A stretch of DNA of 33,956 nucleotides from Bacillus sanguinis (lineage in GTDB: Bacteria > Bacillota > Bacilli > Bacillales > Bacillaceae_G). Location of the stretch: the NCBI RefSeq assembly GCF_018332475.1, contig NZ_BOQB01000171.1:1-33956 (forward strand), read 5' to 3'. Position numbers and translations under genes: made by a program. Shown here piece by piece: positions 14,827 to 23,109 of the stretch (position 1 is the first letter of the stretch; every line of letters begins with the position of its first letter). The notes beneath the pieces were generated by a model. The model did no database searches. It saw only the letters and a program-made list of their open reading frames with translations, and was not told the origin of the DNA.

Positions 14827-15740
14827 CGACGATACTTTCCGTACGAGACGTGAAGAAGGTAATTGGAAAGAAGACAATTGTAGAGAATATTTCCTTCGAT
14901 GTAAAACAAGGAGAAGTGTTCGGCTTCTTAGGACCAAATGGCGCTGGAAAAACAACTACTATTCGAATGTTAGTTGGATTGATTAAAGAAACAGAAGGTA
15001 CGATTTCTATCGGTGGTTATTCTATTAAGGAAAATTTCAGAGAAGCGATGCGTCAAATTGGGAGTATCGTTGAAAACCCAGAACTGTATACATATTTAAC
15101 GGGATGGGAAAATCTAAAACAATTTGCCCGTATGTTAGGTGGTATATCAGATGAACGTATTATTGAAATTGCTCAAATGGTTCATTTAGATGAAAGAATT
15201 CACGATAAGGTAAAAACATACTCACTCGGTATGAAACAGCGCCTTGGCATTGCGCAAGCGCTTCTTGGAAATCCAAAATTGCTTATATTAGATGAGCCAA
15301 CAAATGGTTTAGACCCAGCTGGAATTAGAGAACTTAGGGAATTTATACATAAGCTTGTAAAAGAAGAAAATATGAGCGTGTTTATTTCAAGTCACTTGCT
15401 AAGTGAAGTGCAAATGATATGCGATCGCGTTGCTATTATTCATAAAGGAAAGATGATAACAGTTGCCAAGGTTGAAGAATTAATTAAAACGGCAAGTGAT
15501 CGTGTAGAATGGATTGTTACACCGATTTCTAAGGCGAAAGATATGTTAGAAGCTGCTGAGGAAATAAGAGAAGTGAATGTAAAAGGTGAGCGATTACTAT
15601 GCCGCATGGATATTGCATCTATAAGTAGTTGGAATAAACACTTTGTCGAAAATGAAATAGATGTACATAGCGTTAAGGAGCTTGTATTTACGCTAGAAGA
15701 TTTATTTATTGAACTCACAAGGGGTGAGCAGCATGCGTGA
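14823..15740 (+). CDS. ABC exporter ATP-binding protein (BcrA/NatA type)
   Basis: ATPase of a two-gene ABC-2 exporter. The 305 residues have Walker A G-P-N-G-A-G-K-T (37-44), the signature Y-S-L-G-M-K-Q-R (133-140), Walker B L-L-I-L-D-E-P (153-159) and the H-loop in S-S-H-L-L. About 90 extra C-terminal residues are typical of the bacitracin/drug-resistance DrrA-BcrA class. It begins within the stop of the SGNH hydrolase gene and overlaps the permease start by 8 bases, so all three are one operon. The exported compound is unknown; antimicrobial peptide or lipid export or resistance are the usual roles of this class. Confidence 0.9.
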   Translation: MTTILSVRDVKKVIGKKTIVENISFDVKQGEVFGFLGPNGAGKTTTIRMLVGLIKETEGTISIGGYSIKENFREAMRQIGSIVENPELYTYLTGWENLKQFARMLGGISDERIIEIAQMVHLDERIHDKVKTYSLGMKQRLGIAQALLGNPKLLILDEPTNGLDPAGIRELREFIHKLVKEENMSVFISSHLLSEVQMICDRVAIIHKGKMITVAKVEELIKTASDRVEWIVTPISKAKDMLEAAEEIREVNVKGERLLCRMDIASISSWNKHFVENEIDVHSVKELVFTLEDLFIELTRGEQHA

Positions 15741-16725
15741 ATTTGCGAATTTAGTTTTAAATGAATCAGAGAAAATTTATCGTAAAAAGCGTATTTTTGT
15801 TGTCATGCTTATTTTAGCAATCTTGATCCCACTTTTTGTGTATGCTCAGTATCGTGAAGTAGAAACGACACAAAAAAGGCTAGGTACAACAGATTGGAAA
15901 GTTTCGCTGCAACAACAAATTGTTGATTCTCAAAACCGTTTGAACAATTCTAGATTACCAGAAGAATGGCGTGATTGGTTAAAGGTAAGAGTGGAGCAAC
16001 AACAATATTATTTAGATCATGATATTAACCCGATGGCACCGGGCGCACCGACTTTTGTCAGAGCATTTATTGAACAAGGAATTACGTTATTTATTCCGCT
16101 TCTCGTAATGATTGTCGCCATTGATATCGTTTCAGGAGAACGAAGTGATGGGACGATGAAGATGTTACTTACGCGGCCGATTCGGCGCTGGAAAATACTC
16201 CTTAGTAAATACGTGACGATGTTATTTTTCATTTCGCTCATACTGTTTCTTGTAGGTTTGTTTGCTTACATACTATCAGGGCTTGTATTTGGGTACTCGG
16301 GATGGAATTTACCTGTTTTAACAGGATTCGTCATTGATAAGGAGACGTTAAATACGAACTTTGTGCACCTTATTCCGCAGTGGCAATACATCTTAATGGC
16401 GTATGGACTAGCTTGGTTTGTTGCTATCGTTGTCGGAACTATATCATTTATGGTCTCTGTTTTAATTCGTAATACACCAGCCGGTATGGGCGTTATGCTA
16501 GCTGCATTAATTGCGGGCGGTATTTTAAGCTCATTCGCAACATCTTGGGAAGGTGCGAAATATATTTTTAGTGTGAATTTATCATTAACAGATTATCTAT
16601 CAGGGAAATTACCTGCATTACAAGGTTTATCGATGGGGTTCTCTTTAATGAATTTAACTGTATGGGCCGTTGTGTCCCTAATTATTTCGTTTGTAGTATT
16701 TACAAAGCAGGATATGGTGAATTAA
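15733..16725 (+). CDS. ABC-2 type exporter permease
   Basis: Membrane partner of the preceding ATPase. It has one membrane segment near the N-terminus (about 20-37), a hydrophilic extracytoplasmic loop of roughly 80 residues rich in Gln and Arg, then five segments; [17 protein letters not shown] (positions near 135-155) is the coupling motif of the ABC-2 family. An earlier in-frame TTG lies inside the ATPase gene; the ATG at 15733 has a GGGGTGA site 5 bases away and gives 330 residues. It is the last gene of the operon; ung follows after 19 bases and may be read from the same transcript. Confidence 0.88.
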   Translation: MREFANLVLNESEKIYRKKRIFVVMLILAILIPLFVYAQYREVETTQKRLGTTDWKVSLQQQIVDSQNRLNNSRLPEEWRDWLKVRVEQQQYYLDHDINPMAPGAPTFVRAFIEQGITLFIPLLVMIVAIDIVSGERSDGTMKMLLTRPIRRWKILLSKYVTMLFFISLILFLVGLFAYILSGLVFGYSGWNLPVLTGFVIDKETLNTNFVHLIPQWQYILMAYGLAWFVAIVVGTISFMVSVLIRNTPAGMGVMLAALIAGGILSSFATSWEGAKYIFSVNLSLTDYLSGKLPALQGLSMGFSLMNLTVWAVVSLIISFVVFTKQDMVN

Positions 16726-16744
16726 TTGGACGGGAAGTGAAAGC

Positions 16745-17422
16745 ATGAAAAATGTTTTAACAAATGATTGGGGGCCATTATTGGCACCGGAATTTGAGAA
16801 AGAATACTATCTTACTTTAGCTGATTTTTTGAAAGAAGAGTACAGCACACATGTTGTTTATCCGAAAGTAGAAGATATTTTTAACGCTCTAGAATATACA
16901 AGTTATGAAAATACAAAGGTCGTTATTTTAGGACAAGATCCATATCATGGACCGAATCAAGCGCATGGTTTAAGCTTTTCTGTACAACCTAGTGTTAAAA
17001 CACCACCATCATTGTTAAATATGTATAAAGAACTGCGAGATGAATATGGGTATGACATTCCGAATAACGGTTATTTAGTAAAATGGGCGGATCAAGGAGT
17101 ATTATTACTAAATACTGTATTAACAGTTCGACAAGGCGAAGCAAATTCTCATAAGGGAAAAGGTTGGGAGCATTTCACTGATCGTGTAATCGAGCTGTTG
17201 AATGAACGTGAAAAACCAGTTATTTTCATATTGTGGGGACGTCATGCACAGGCGAAGAAGAAGTTAATTACGAATCCGAATCATCATATTATCGAATCTG
17301 TACATCCAAGCCCATTATCAGCAAGACGTGGTTTCTTTGGTAGTAAGCCATATTCTAAAGTAAATACGATTTTAGCTAATATGGGCGAAAGAGAAATTGA
17401 TTGGGAAATTCCAAATTTATAA
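16745..17422 (+). CDS. ung: Uracil-DNA glycosylase, family 1
   Basis: Removes uracil from DNA to start base-excision repair in the cytoplasm. The 225 residues equal the usual Bacillus length. The water-activating motif G-Q-D-P-Y-H-G-P carries Asp65, and the leucine-loop motif H-P-S-P-L-S carries His187; both are intact. A GGAAGTGA ribosome binding site precedes the ATG. The short gap from the ABC permease and a terminator just after suggest it is the last gene of that transcript. In B. subtilis ung (ywdG) also lies close to ywdI, ywdJ, ywdK and gerQ, the genes found a little further on here. Confidence 0.96.
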   Translation: MKNVLTNDWGPLLAPEFEKEYYLTLADFLKEEYSTHVVYPKVEDIFNALEYTSYENTKVVILGQDPYHGPNQAHGLSFSVQPSVKTPPSLLNMYKELRDEYGYDIPNNGYLVKWADQGVLLLNTVLTVRQGEANSHKGKGWEHFTDRVIELLNEREKPVIFILWGRHAQAKKKLITNPNHHIIESVHPSPLSARRGFFGSKPYSKVNTILANMGEREIDWEIPNL

Positions 17423-17426
17423 ATAG

Positions 17427-17458
17427 AAAAGGTAGTTAACAGTCGTTAACTACCTTTT
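17427..17458. terminator. Bidirectional terminator between ung and the DUF3817 gene
   Basis: A perfect 14-bp stem (17427-17440 with 17445-17458), AGTC loop, A-run before and T-run after. Confidence 0.9.
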
Positions 17459-17463
17459 TATTA

Positions 17464-17757
17464 TCATTGTTGCTCGTTCTTTAATTTTGCATCTAGCACA
17501 AAAGTACCAAATGGGATAACTGATGAAACGAATGCTCCAAGTGCCCATAAAATTGATTTACGGTGTACGATTGTTACTTGAATTACTGCAAAGATGAATA
17601 GAATAAATAGAACACCATGAGCCATGCCTGTAATTTTAACAGCTGTTGCAAATCCTGCGAAATATTTCAATGGCATTGCTACAAATAATAGTAATAGGAA
17701 AGAAATACCCTCAACTAGTCCAATTGCTCTTAATCTTCCGATTGGTGTAGATAACAT
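17464..17757 (-). CDS. DUF3817 small membrane protein (YdzA-like)
   Basis: A 97-residue protein with three hydrophobic segments. It has the family start L-R-x-I-G-L-V-E-G-I-S-F-L-L-L-L, a M-A-H-G-V-L-F central motif and a S-S-V-I-P-F-G-T-F-V-L-D C-terminal motif, all of DUF3817. The same domain also occurs at the end of some transporters, but its role is unknown. An AAAGGAGG site lies about 7 bases before the ATG. A palindrome overlaps the predicted transcription start. It is transcribed alone and converges on ung. Confidence 0.85.
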   Translation of the reverse strand: MLSTPIGRLRAIGLVEGISFLLLLFVAMPLKYFAGFATAVKITGMAHGVLFILFIFAVIQVTIVHRKSILWALGAFVSSVIPFGTFVLDAKLKNEQQ

Positions 17758-17815
17758 AAAGTAGCCTCCTTTAACGTATGCCTGTATATAGTAAATTTGT
17801 ATTCTTTTTCAAAAT

Positions 17816-17841
17816 AAAATAGTCTATTTTGTTTCATTATA
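17816..17841 (-). promoter_or_regulatory. Promoter -10 and 15-bp palindrome upstream of the DUF3817 gene
   Basis: On the minus strand a perfect TATAAT lies at 17841-17836, without a good -35. The palindrome AAAATAGTCTATTTT (17816-17830) sits where transcription would start, a typical position for a repressor site. Confidence 0.45.
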
Positions 17842-17916
17842 TACAAAAAGAAAGTTTACACTACGAGAATAGTGCAAAGTTCAAAATATAGTCACAAAAG
17901 CATGAGAATTTAAATA

Positions 17917-17953
17917 AAAACCTATTTGAAGTATTTGACTTCAAATAGGTTTT
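17917..17953 (-). terminator. Terminator of the Cof-type phosphatase gene
   Basis: A perfect 16-bp stem (17917-17932 with 17938-17953) and 5-base loop; on the minus strand it is followed by a T-rich tail. It lies just after the phosphatase stop. Confidence 0.85.
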
Positions 17954-17966
17954 GTGAATGAAAATA

Positions 17967-18788
17967 TTAAACAAGTACATCCGTTTTTAAAACGAATTTC
18001 TCTACAACTTTTGCAACACCATCGTTCATATTTGTATCTGTTACGTAGTTTGCAATTTCTTTAATATCATCAGGTGCATTGCCCATTGCAACGCCAAGAC
18101 CGGCAAATTCAATCATTGCTTGGTCGTTATAGCTATCGCCCATTGCGATAACTTCTTCACGCTTAATGCCAAGCTTTTGGATCAGTTTGTTTAAGCTCGT
18201 TCCTTTTGTAACACCGGCTTCTGTAAATTCTAAGAAGAATGGTTTCGAACGCATCACGCTTAATTGCCCTTCTAGTTGTTTTTGTAGTTTCTTTTCAACT
18301 TCAACAAGGCGTTCAGCCTCTTTGTTCATTAATACTTTTACTACAGGCTCTTTAACTGCGGCTTTAAAGTCATCTACTACAACAATTGGCATACCAGTAA
18401 TATCGCCCTCAATTTCAGTATAAGGATTATTTTCTTCCGTTACGATATCATCGCCCATATAAGTATGAATCCATACATCTTCAGTTTTACTAATTTCAAA
18501 TAGGTTGTGAACGATTTCAGGAGATAGCGTACTACTAAAGATTTCTTCGTTTGTTTTACAGTTAATAATTTTTGCACCATTAAAAGATAGAATGAAGCTG
18601 CCGTATTCTTCTAAACGAAGTTCTTTCGCTACATTGCGCATACCAAACGTTGGACGTCCAGAAGCAAGTACAACCTTTACGCCTTGCTCTTGTGCAGTCA
18701 TTAATGCTTCTTTCGTACGAGGTGAAATAGTATGGTCATCACGTAATAAAGTATCATCTAAATCTAAAACAATCATTTTATAAGTCAT
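17967..18788 (-). CDS. Cof-type HAD phosphatase (YidA-like)
   Basis: HAD-superfamily hydrolase of the Cof/type IIB group, probably acting on sugar phosphates or similar small phosphates, including perhaps FMN or PLP. In 273 residues all four motifs are present: D-L-D-D-T-L-L (Asp9/Asp11), L-A-S-G-R-P, the Lys in E-A-G-V-T-K-G, and A-M-G-D-S-Y-N-D-Q-A-M. The long C2-type cap lies between motifs II and III. The second motif I position is D-D-T rather than the common D-G-T, a harmless variant. It resembles E. coli YidA over its length; B. subtilis has many paralogs, so no single symbol is given. AAAGGA precedes the ATG by about 10 bases. Confidence 0.88.
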   Translation of the reverse strand: MTYKMIVLDLDDTLLRDDHTISPRTKEALMTAQEQGVKVVLASGRPTFGMRNVAKELRLEEYGSFILSFNGAKIINCKTNEEIFSSTLSPEIVHNLFEISKTEDVWIHTYMGDDIVTEENNPYTEIEGDITGMPIVVVDDFKAAVKEPVVKVLMNKEAERLVEVEKKLQKQLEGQLSVMRSKPFFLEFTEAGVTKGTSLNKLIQKLGIKREEVIAMGDSYNDQAMIEFAGLGVAMGNAPDDIKEIANYVTDTNMNDGVAKVVEKFVLKTDVLV

Positions 18789-18890
18789 ATAGAAAATTCC
18801 TTTCTTTAATTGAAATCAAAATACATGTTCATGAAGATGTTGAGGAATAATAGTAAGACATCAAACCTCTTTGAAAAGAAGTAGATAAAT

Positions 18891-18994
18891 TATTATGAGT
18901 TTGTTGCTCATAATATTGGTTAATAATCATTGGGGATGAATAAAACCCCAATGATTAAAGTTTGATTTTATCGTAACAACTCTAAAGGTAGAGT
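18891..18994. other. Cluster of three hairpins in the 228-base gap upstream of the Cof-type phosphatase
   Basis: ATTATGAG/CTCATAAT (18891-18898 and 18906-18913), TAATCATTGGGG/CCCCAATGATTA (18924-18935 and 18946-18957) and ACTCTA/TAGAGT (18979-18984 and 18989-18994) are perfect inverted repeats in a row. None is followed by a T-run on either strand, so they are not ordinary terminators. The two flanking genes point the same way. It could be a leader element, a small RNA or a dispersed B. cereus-group repeat. Confidence 0.5.
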
Positions 18995-19016
18995 GCAATA
19001 ATGGAAGTTTTCCAAT

Positions 19017-20300
19017 TTAAGATATTTGTTTTGCTGTGGAACGAGAAAATAGTATTTCTAGCAAGATTGCCATTACAGATCCAAGAACGAGACCATTACT
19101 TAAAAATGATGCTAGAAATGGTGGAAGTGTGGAATATGCTCCTGCCGGAACAAACATAACTCCGACTCCTGTAAAGATCGAAAGACCAGCTACTTTAAAT
19201 AATCGTTCTTTATCTTGTACTGTTTCGTATTCGCGAAAGGCGAGGCCAATCATGCTTGCGAATACAGGATAAATAGCGGCATAACCAACTGCAACAGGGA
19301 TTGCTGCAAAGAATGAAGTAATCTTTGGAAATATACTAACGACAATAATAAAGCTTGACCCTAACATAAATGGGAGTCGCTTATAAATATTAGTCGTTGC
19401 AATAAATCCTGCTGATCCAGAAATAGCAACAGGTCCAATAGCTGAAAAAAGACCTCCTAGCAATTGATTGATTCCTGTTATAATGCCGGCTTGTTTGAAA
19501 CGATCTGGTGCTGCATTCTCTTCATACTTAGAGACAATCCTTTGCACAACGCGAATACTTGCTAACATATTTGTTAGAAGTAATAGTGTAACGAAAACTA
19601 CCGTAATGGCCATGTTCCATTCAATACGAGGCATTCCGAAAACAAATAGAGACGGAAAACGGATTATATCTGTCACAGGTGTTACTGGATTAGATAATCC
19701 GAAGCATGCGAATAATATCCAGCCGCAAACGATACTGAAAAGAACGGAATATTGTCCAATAATAGGTAGCTTCATGATGAAAAAGGATAGTAAAATAACA
19801 ATGAGTGAAAGAATAAATACGTCAGCTTGTACTTCTGTATGTTGTCCGTCAAGGCCAAACATTCCCTTTAAGAAGGACCCGCTAAGTTGTGCGACAAGAA
19901 GAAATAAATATGTTCCAATGACTGTCGGTGTAAAATAGCGAACTAGTTTATCGATGAGTCCAAAAACGCTAAGAATAATACAAATGATACCACTTAATAG
20001 GAATGCGTACTGAAGGACTCTAAGCGTTTCATTGCTGGATCCAAATAATACGACGCCTAAACTTGCATAAAGGGAGAAAATGCCCCACCAAAGCCCTGCA
20101 GGACCTTCTTGAATAGGAAGTTTATGTCCGAATATAGCTTGTAGTAGGCCAGCAAAGCCAAGAACAAATAATGTTCTTTGTACGAATGCAATAGCTTCAG
20201 CACCATCGAGACCATAACTAGTTGCGACGCTAATTGGTACAATAAGGCTCCCAGCTAAAATAAATAGTGCCCATTGTAGGGCGGAAAGAAATGTTTTCAT
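19017..20300 (-). CDS. ywdJ: NCS2-family purine/pyrimidine permease
   Basis: Nucleobase:cation symporter of the xanthine/uracil family with 12-14 membrane segments in 427 residues. Landmarks are Q-E-G-P-A-G-L near residue 64 in the position of the family Q-motif region, and the G-P-V-A-I-S-G-S-A-G-F-I block near 285 preceding the family signature. It matches B. subtilis YwdJ, and its neighbours ung, ywdI, ywdK and gerQ are the same as there. The substrate has not been fixed by sequence. An earlier in-frame ATG overlaps the AGAGGTTGAT ribosome binding site, so M-K-T-F-L at 20300 is taken as the start. No purine riboswitch or PurR box is visible in the short upstream region. Confidence 0.82.
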   Translation of the reverse strand: MKTFLSALQWALFILAGSLIVPISVATSYGLDGAEAIAFVQRTLFVLGFAGLLQAIFGHKLPIQEGPAGLWWGIFSLYASLGVVLFGSSNETLRVLQYAFLLSGIICIILSVFGLIDKLVRYFTPTVIGTYLFLLVAQLSGSFLKGMFGLDGQHTEVQADVFILSLIVILLSFFIMKLPIIGQYSVLFSIVCGWILFACFGLSNPVTPVTDIIRFPSLFVFGMPRIEWNMAITVVFVTLLLLTNMLASIRVVQRIVSKYEENAAPDRFKQAGIITGINQLLGGLFSAIGPVAISGSAGFIATTNIYKRLPFMLGSSFIIVVSIFPKITSFFAAIPVAVGYAAIYPVFASMIGLAFREYETVQDKERLFKVAGLSIFTGVGVMFVPAGAYSTLPPFLASFLSNGLVLGSVMAILLEILFSRSTAKQIS

Positions 20301-20394
20301 TATATCAACCTCTTTCATAGATTCCGTATCTAGTATATATGTATTTCATTTCCACTGGCAAAGATTGTAGATAGAGAAAAGAGTTGAAACACGA

Positions 20395-21387
20395 TTGAAT
20401 GCACGTAAGCAATTATGGATAGCAGTTATATGTATGACCTTTGTTGTAGTTCTAGGAACGTTAGGATTTATGGCGATTGAAGAGATTAGTTTGTTTCAAG
20501 CATTTTGGATGACGATGATTACTGTATTAACTGTTGGATACGGAGATGCCGTTCCTGTAACACATGCAGGAAAAGTTTTTGCGCTTCTTATCATACCGGT
20601 TGGTGTCGGTATTGTTACGTATGCAATTGGTGTAGTGGCAGCTATGATTATTGAAGGGAATTTATTTCATGCAGTGCGGAGGAAGAAGATGGACAAACAA
20701 ATAGCACAGTTACAAAATCATATTATCGTATGTGGGTGCGGTAGAGTAGGACTTCAAGTTGTACACGAATTGCAAGAAAAGAAAATTCCATTCGTCGTCG
20801 TGGATAAAGATGAAAGTATATTAGAGAAGGAAAAACTTTTGTATGTACACGGAGATGCAACGGAAGACCAAGTGTTACATCATGCTGGAATTTCAAAGGC
20901 AGCTGGTTTAGTTGCTATCGTAGCAAATGATGCTGAAAATGTATTTATTACATTAACGGCAAGAGGATTAAACGATGCAATTAAAATTGTGGCAAGAGCG
21001 GAAAAACCAGAAACTGAAGACAAATTAAAGCGTGCTGGGGCGAATAAGGTTATTAATCCATCTAGCATGGCAGGAATTCATATTGCAAAAGGTATTGCGA
21101 ATCCGTTAACAGTTCATTATATTGATACAGTACTGTATGGCGTGGAGCAGTCATTTGTAATTGAAGAGATTGCAGTCGGCGAGGGCTCTATTTTAGCTAA
21201 TAAATCGTTACTAGAGAGTGATGTGAGAAATCAATTTGATGTAACAATTTTAGCGATTTTGAGAAATGGGAATGTTATACATAATCCAACGGGGCAGGAA
21301 AAACTACAAGAACATGATATGATAATAGTATTTGGTTCAGTAGAGAAGCTGGGACAATTTGAGAAAGAACTACAAAGTAAGAGGTGA
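20395..21387 (+). CDS. Two-TM potassium channel with RCK domain (MthK/YugO type)
   Basis: Ligand-gated K+ channel. Membrane segment 1 (about 7-25), pore helix and selectivity filter T-V-G-Y-G-D (46-51), membrane segment 2 (about 60-85), then a cytoplasmic RCK module: TrkA-N Rossmann fold with V-C-G-C-G-R-V-G (112-119) and a TrkA-C domain (about 240-325). No internal restart Met with a ribosome binding site ahead of the RCK was noted. The start is taken as TTG (ttg aat gca), with only a poor AAAAGAG upstream; no in-frame ATG occurs before the pore. It is divergent from ywdJ and 6 bases before ywdI. Gating by Ca2+, nucleotides or c-di-AMP is known for relatives. Confidence 0.88.
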   Translation: MNARKQLWIAVICMTFVVVLGTLGFMAIEEISLFQAFWMTMITVLTVGYGDAVPVTHAGKVFALLIIPVGVGIVTYAIGVVAAMIIEGNLFHAVRRKKMDKQIAQLQNHIIVCGCGRVGLQVVHELQEKKIPFVVVDKDESILEKEKLLYVHGDATEDQVLHHAGISKAAGLVAIVANDAENVFITLTARGLNDAIKIVARAEKPETEDKLKRAGANKVINPSSMAGIHIAKGIANPLTVHYIDTVLYGVEQSFVIEEIAVGEGSILANKSLLESDVRNQFDVTILAILRNGNVIHNPTGQEKLQEHDMIIVFGSVEKLGQFEKELQSKR

Positions 21388-21393
21388 CAAGGA

Positions 21394-21678
21394 ATGCAAA
21401 TATCAAGTGATAAAATTTTAAATAAAATGGCGAATGAAATTGCAAAGGCAAAAAGCAGTGAAGGGCAAAAATCAAAAGAGCATGTATTAGTTGTGCGTGC
21501 TTTATGCGATTTACTATTAGATGAACAGGTTGAATCTTCTACGTATAGAGAGCCACAAATTCAATCACAAATCATCGGATCGCAACCAATAACGATGCAA
21601 CCAATCACATCGGTTTCTGATGAGCCTGTATATATAAAAGAAAGTGATGCAAACGGTAATTCTTTATTTGATTTTTAG
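21394..21678 (+). CDS. ywdI: YwdI-like small protein (DUF5327)
   Basis: A 94-residue hydrophilic protein. The first 50 residues form a helical domain (I-L-N-K-M-A-N-E-I then V-R-A-L-C-D-L-L-L-D), and the rest is Gln/Ser/Thr-rich and probably disordered, ending near an acidic tail. It resembles B. subtilis YwdI, and the position beside ywdJ and ywdK supports that. The function is unknown. GAGGTGA precedes the ATG by about 6 bases and spans the stop of the potassium channel gene, so the two are probably cotranscribed. Confidence 0.7.
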   Translation: MQISSDKILNKMANEIAKAKSSEGQKSKEHVLVVRALCDLLLDEQVESSTYREPQIQSQIIGSQPITMQPITSVSDEPVYIKESDANGNSLFDF

Positions 21679-21742
21679 AAGATAAATCGTTTGGCTTATA
21701 TGAAAAAATTGCTTATGATAAAGGTAAAAAAGGGGAATTAAG

Positions 21743-22111
21743 ATGAAAATTTTCTTTTTACTAGGTTGTATTGCAGCAGGGCTAGCTGTTGCTTTAGGAG
21801 CTTTTGGAGCACACGGTTTAGAAAATAAAGTTTCTGCAAAAATGTTAGAAGTTTGGAAAACAGGCGTTACATATCAAATGTTTCATGCAGGTGGACTATT
21901 CGTAGTTGCTTTATTGATGGATAAAATTCAATCATCACTTTTAACTACTGCTGGCTGGCTTATGGTAGCTGGAATTATTATGTTTTCAGGCAGTTTGTAT
22001 GCATTAAGTACGACAGGTATTAAGTTCTTTGGCCCGATTACACCTCTTGGTGGTGTCGCGTTTATCGTAGCATGGATCCTAGTCGGAACTGCAGTTGTAA
22101 AAGGGTTATAA
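21743..22111 (+). CDS. ywdK: DUF423 membrane protein
   Basis: A 122-residue protein with four hydrophobic segments. It has the DUF423 signature A-L-G-A-F-G-A-H-G-L near residue 20, a T-G-V-T-Y-Q-M-F-H-A-G block and G-S-L-Y-A-L-S near 88. Its function is unknown. An AGGGGA site lies 7 bases before the ATG; a perfect-palindrome terminator follows. Conserved beside gerQ in B. subtilis as ywdK. Confidence 0.88.
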   Translation: MKIFFLLGCIAAGLAVALGAFGAHGLENKVSAKMLEVWKTGVTYQMFHAGGLFVVALLMDKIQSSLLTTAGWLMVAGIIMFSGSLYALSTTGIKFFGPITPLGGVAFIVAWILVGTAVVKGL

Positions 22112-22116
22112 AGAAC

Positions 22117-22144
22117 AAAAGCTGGCATATGCCAGCTTTTTTTT
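22117..22144. terminator. Bidirectional terminator between ywdK and gerQ
   Basis: A perfect palindrome, AAAAGCTGGCAT and its complement (22117-22140), followed by T to 22144. The convergent gerQ stop overlaps its edge. Confidence 0.88.
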
Positions 22145-22580
22145 ATGGTCTTGGAGCATAAGTTGCTTGTTGACTAGGTAAATACGTAATTTCTTCTGGG
22201 AATTCTACATAATCTAAGTAAATCATTAATAGTAAATAACGTTTCCCTGATTGTGGTTCACTAATTACGATATGATCACGACCAGCAGCTTCGATAATAC
22301 CTGTATACGATTGTGTACCGAGTGAGCTACCGCGCTCATAAGTCATTACAACTGTAGCTTGCTTGCCCTTGTTTAAGCGAAGGATGTTTTCAATATAGGA
22401 TTGTTCTAGAGGTAACATGCCTTGAGAAATTGCATATTGGGCTTGCGCAGCTTGAGCTGCTTGTTGTTGCATCGCTTGCTGTTGTTGTTGCTGCCCAGCA
22501 GTCATTTGTTGCGGTTGTACATAAGTTCCAGATGGTTGATAAAATCCTGTTCCATAATACGGGTTTTGTTGCTGTGCCAT
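22143..22580 (-). CDS. gerQ: Spore coat protein GerQ
   Basis: Inner-coat protein needed to place the lytic enzyme CwlJ in the spore and itself crosslinked by transglutaminase. The first 60 of 145 residues are very rich in Gln with Tyr/Pro (N-P-Y-Y-G-T-G-F-Y-Q-P), offering crosslink sites; the conserved domain follows from S-Y-I-E-N-I-L-R-L-N-K-G-K to T-Y-L-P-S-Q. Gln codons here produce the repetitive CAA/CAG run seen in DNA. GAGGAGGGA precedes the ATG. cwlJ ends 27 bases upstream, so the two form one sporulation operon, as their shared role predicts. Confidence 0.94.
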   Translation of the reverse strand: MAQQQNPYYGTGFYQPSGTYVQPQQMTAGQQQQQQAMQQQAAQAAQAQYAISQGMLPLEQSYIENILRLNKGKQATVVMTYERGSSLGTQSYTGIIEAAGRDHIVISEPQSGKRYLLLMIYLDYVEFPEEITYLPSQQATYAPRP

Positions 22581-22607
22581 TCAAAAATCCCTCCTCATTA
22601 TCAATCC

Positions 22608-23030
22608 TTAATATACGCTAGGACAATCCTCGCCAGATGGCTGGAAGAAGCAGTGCTTTTTGAAGCGACCAGAGTTTTGTTGATTATACCAAGTTGGTGG
22701 ACAAGGGCCTTCCGGTCTAAAAAACCATAAGGCAAAATTTGCAGGCCAAAAACGTTGTCCTTGAATCGTTCGCCTTGCTAAAGCGATATCTTGTGCTCTT
22801 GCACGTTGATAAAAATACCCTTTTTGCGTTGCCTCAAAACCACCAGGATTTTGATACACCATTTGACGTAAATTACGTATTTTTTTAAAATCTAAACAAT
22901 TTCCTCGGACACGATTTACCCCAACATTTCCGACCATTAACATACCTTGTTGCCCTTCCCCTTCGGCTTCAGCACGCATCAGTCTAGCTAATAACTTTAC
23001 ATCTTCCTCGTTATAAGCAATAACACCCAT
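22608..23030 (-). CDS. cwlJ: Spore cortex-lytic enzyme CwlJ
   Basis: SleB-family cell wall hydrolase that degrades cortex during germination, especially in response to Ca-dipicolinate. The 140 residues are only the catalytic domain, without signal peptide or binding domain, as in other CwlJ proteins. The catalytic Glu lies in L-M-R-A-E-A-E-G-E-G (near residue 21), with V-G-N-V-G-V-N-R-V and the A-L-W-F-F-R-P block near 105. AGAGGTGAC is 5 bases from the ATG. A candidate sigma-E promoter lies about 80 bases upstream, consistent with mother-cell expression and export of CwlJ to the coat side. Confidence 0.95.
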   Translation of the reverse strand: MGVIAYNEEDVKLLARLMRAEAEGEGQQGMLMVGNVGVNRVRGNCLDFKKIRNLRQMVYQNPGGFEATQKGYFYQRARAQDIALARRTIQGQRFWPANFALWFFRPEGPCPPTWYNQQNSGRFKKHCFFQPSGEDCPSVY

Positions 23031-23109
23031 TATGTGTCACCTCTCTTTTTGGAATACCTTGTGGAAAGAGGTTTATTTCTAGATGAAGTGTGTAACGATT
23101 ACTAGTTCA

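Noticed and set aside
20301-20394. Purine riboswitch or PurR box before the ywdJ permease
   Set aside because: The divergent gap is only 94 bases and shows neither the conserved aptamer loops nor an inverted CGAA-type pair.
22440-22520. Repetitive TTG/CTG tract resembling a microsatellite or CRISPR-like repeat
   Set aside because: It encodes the Gln-rich N-terminus of GerQ on the minus strand; there are no spacers or regular direct repeats.
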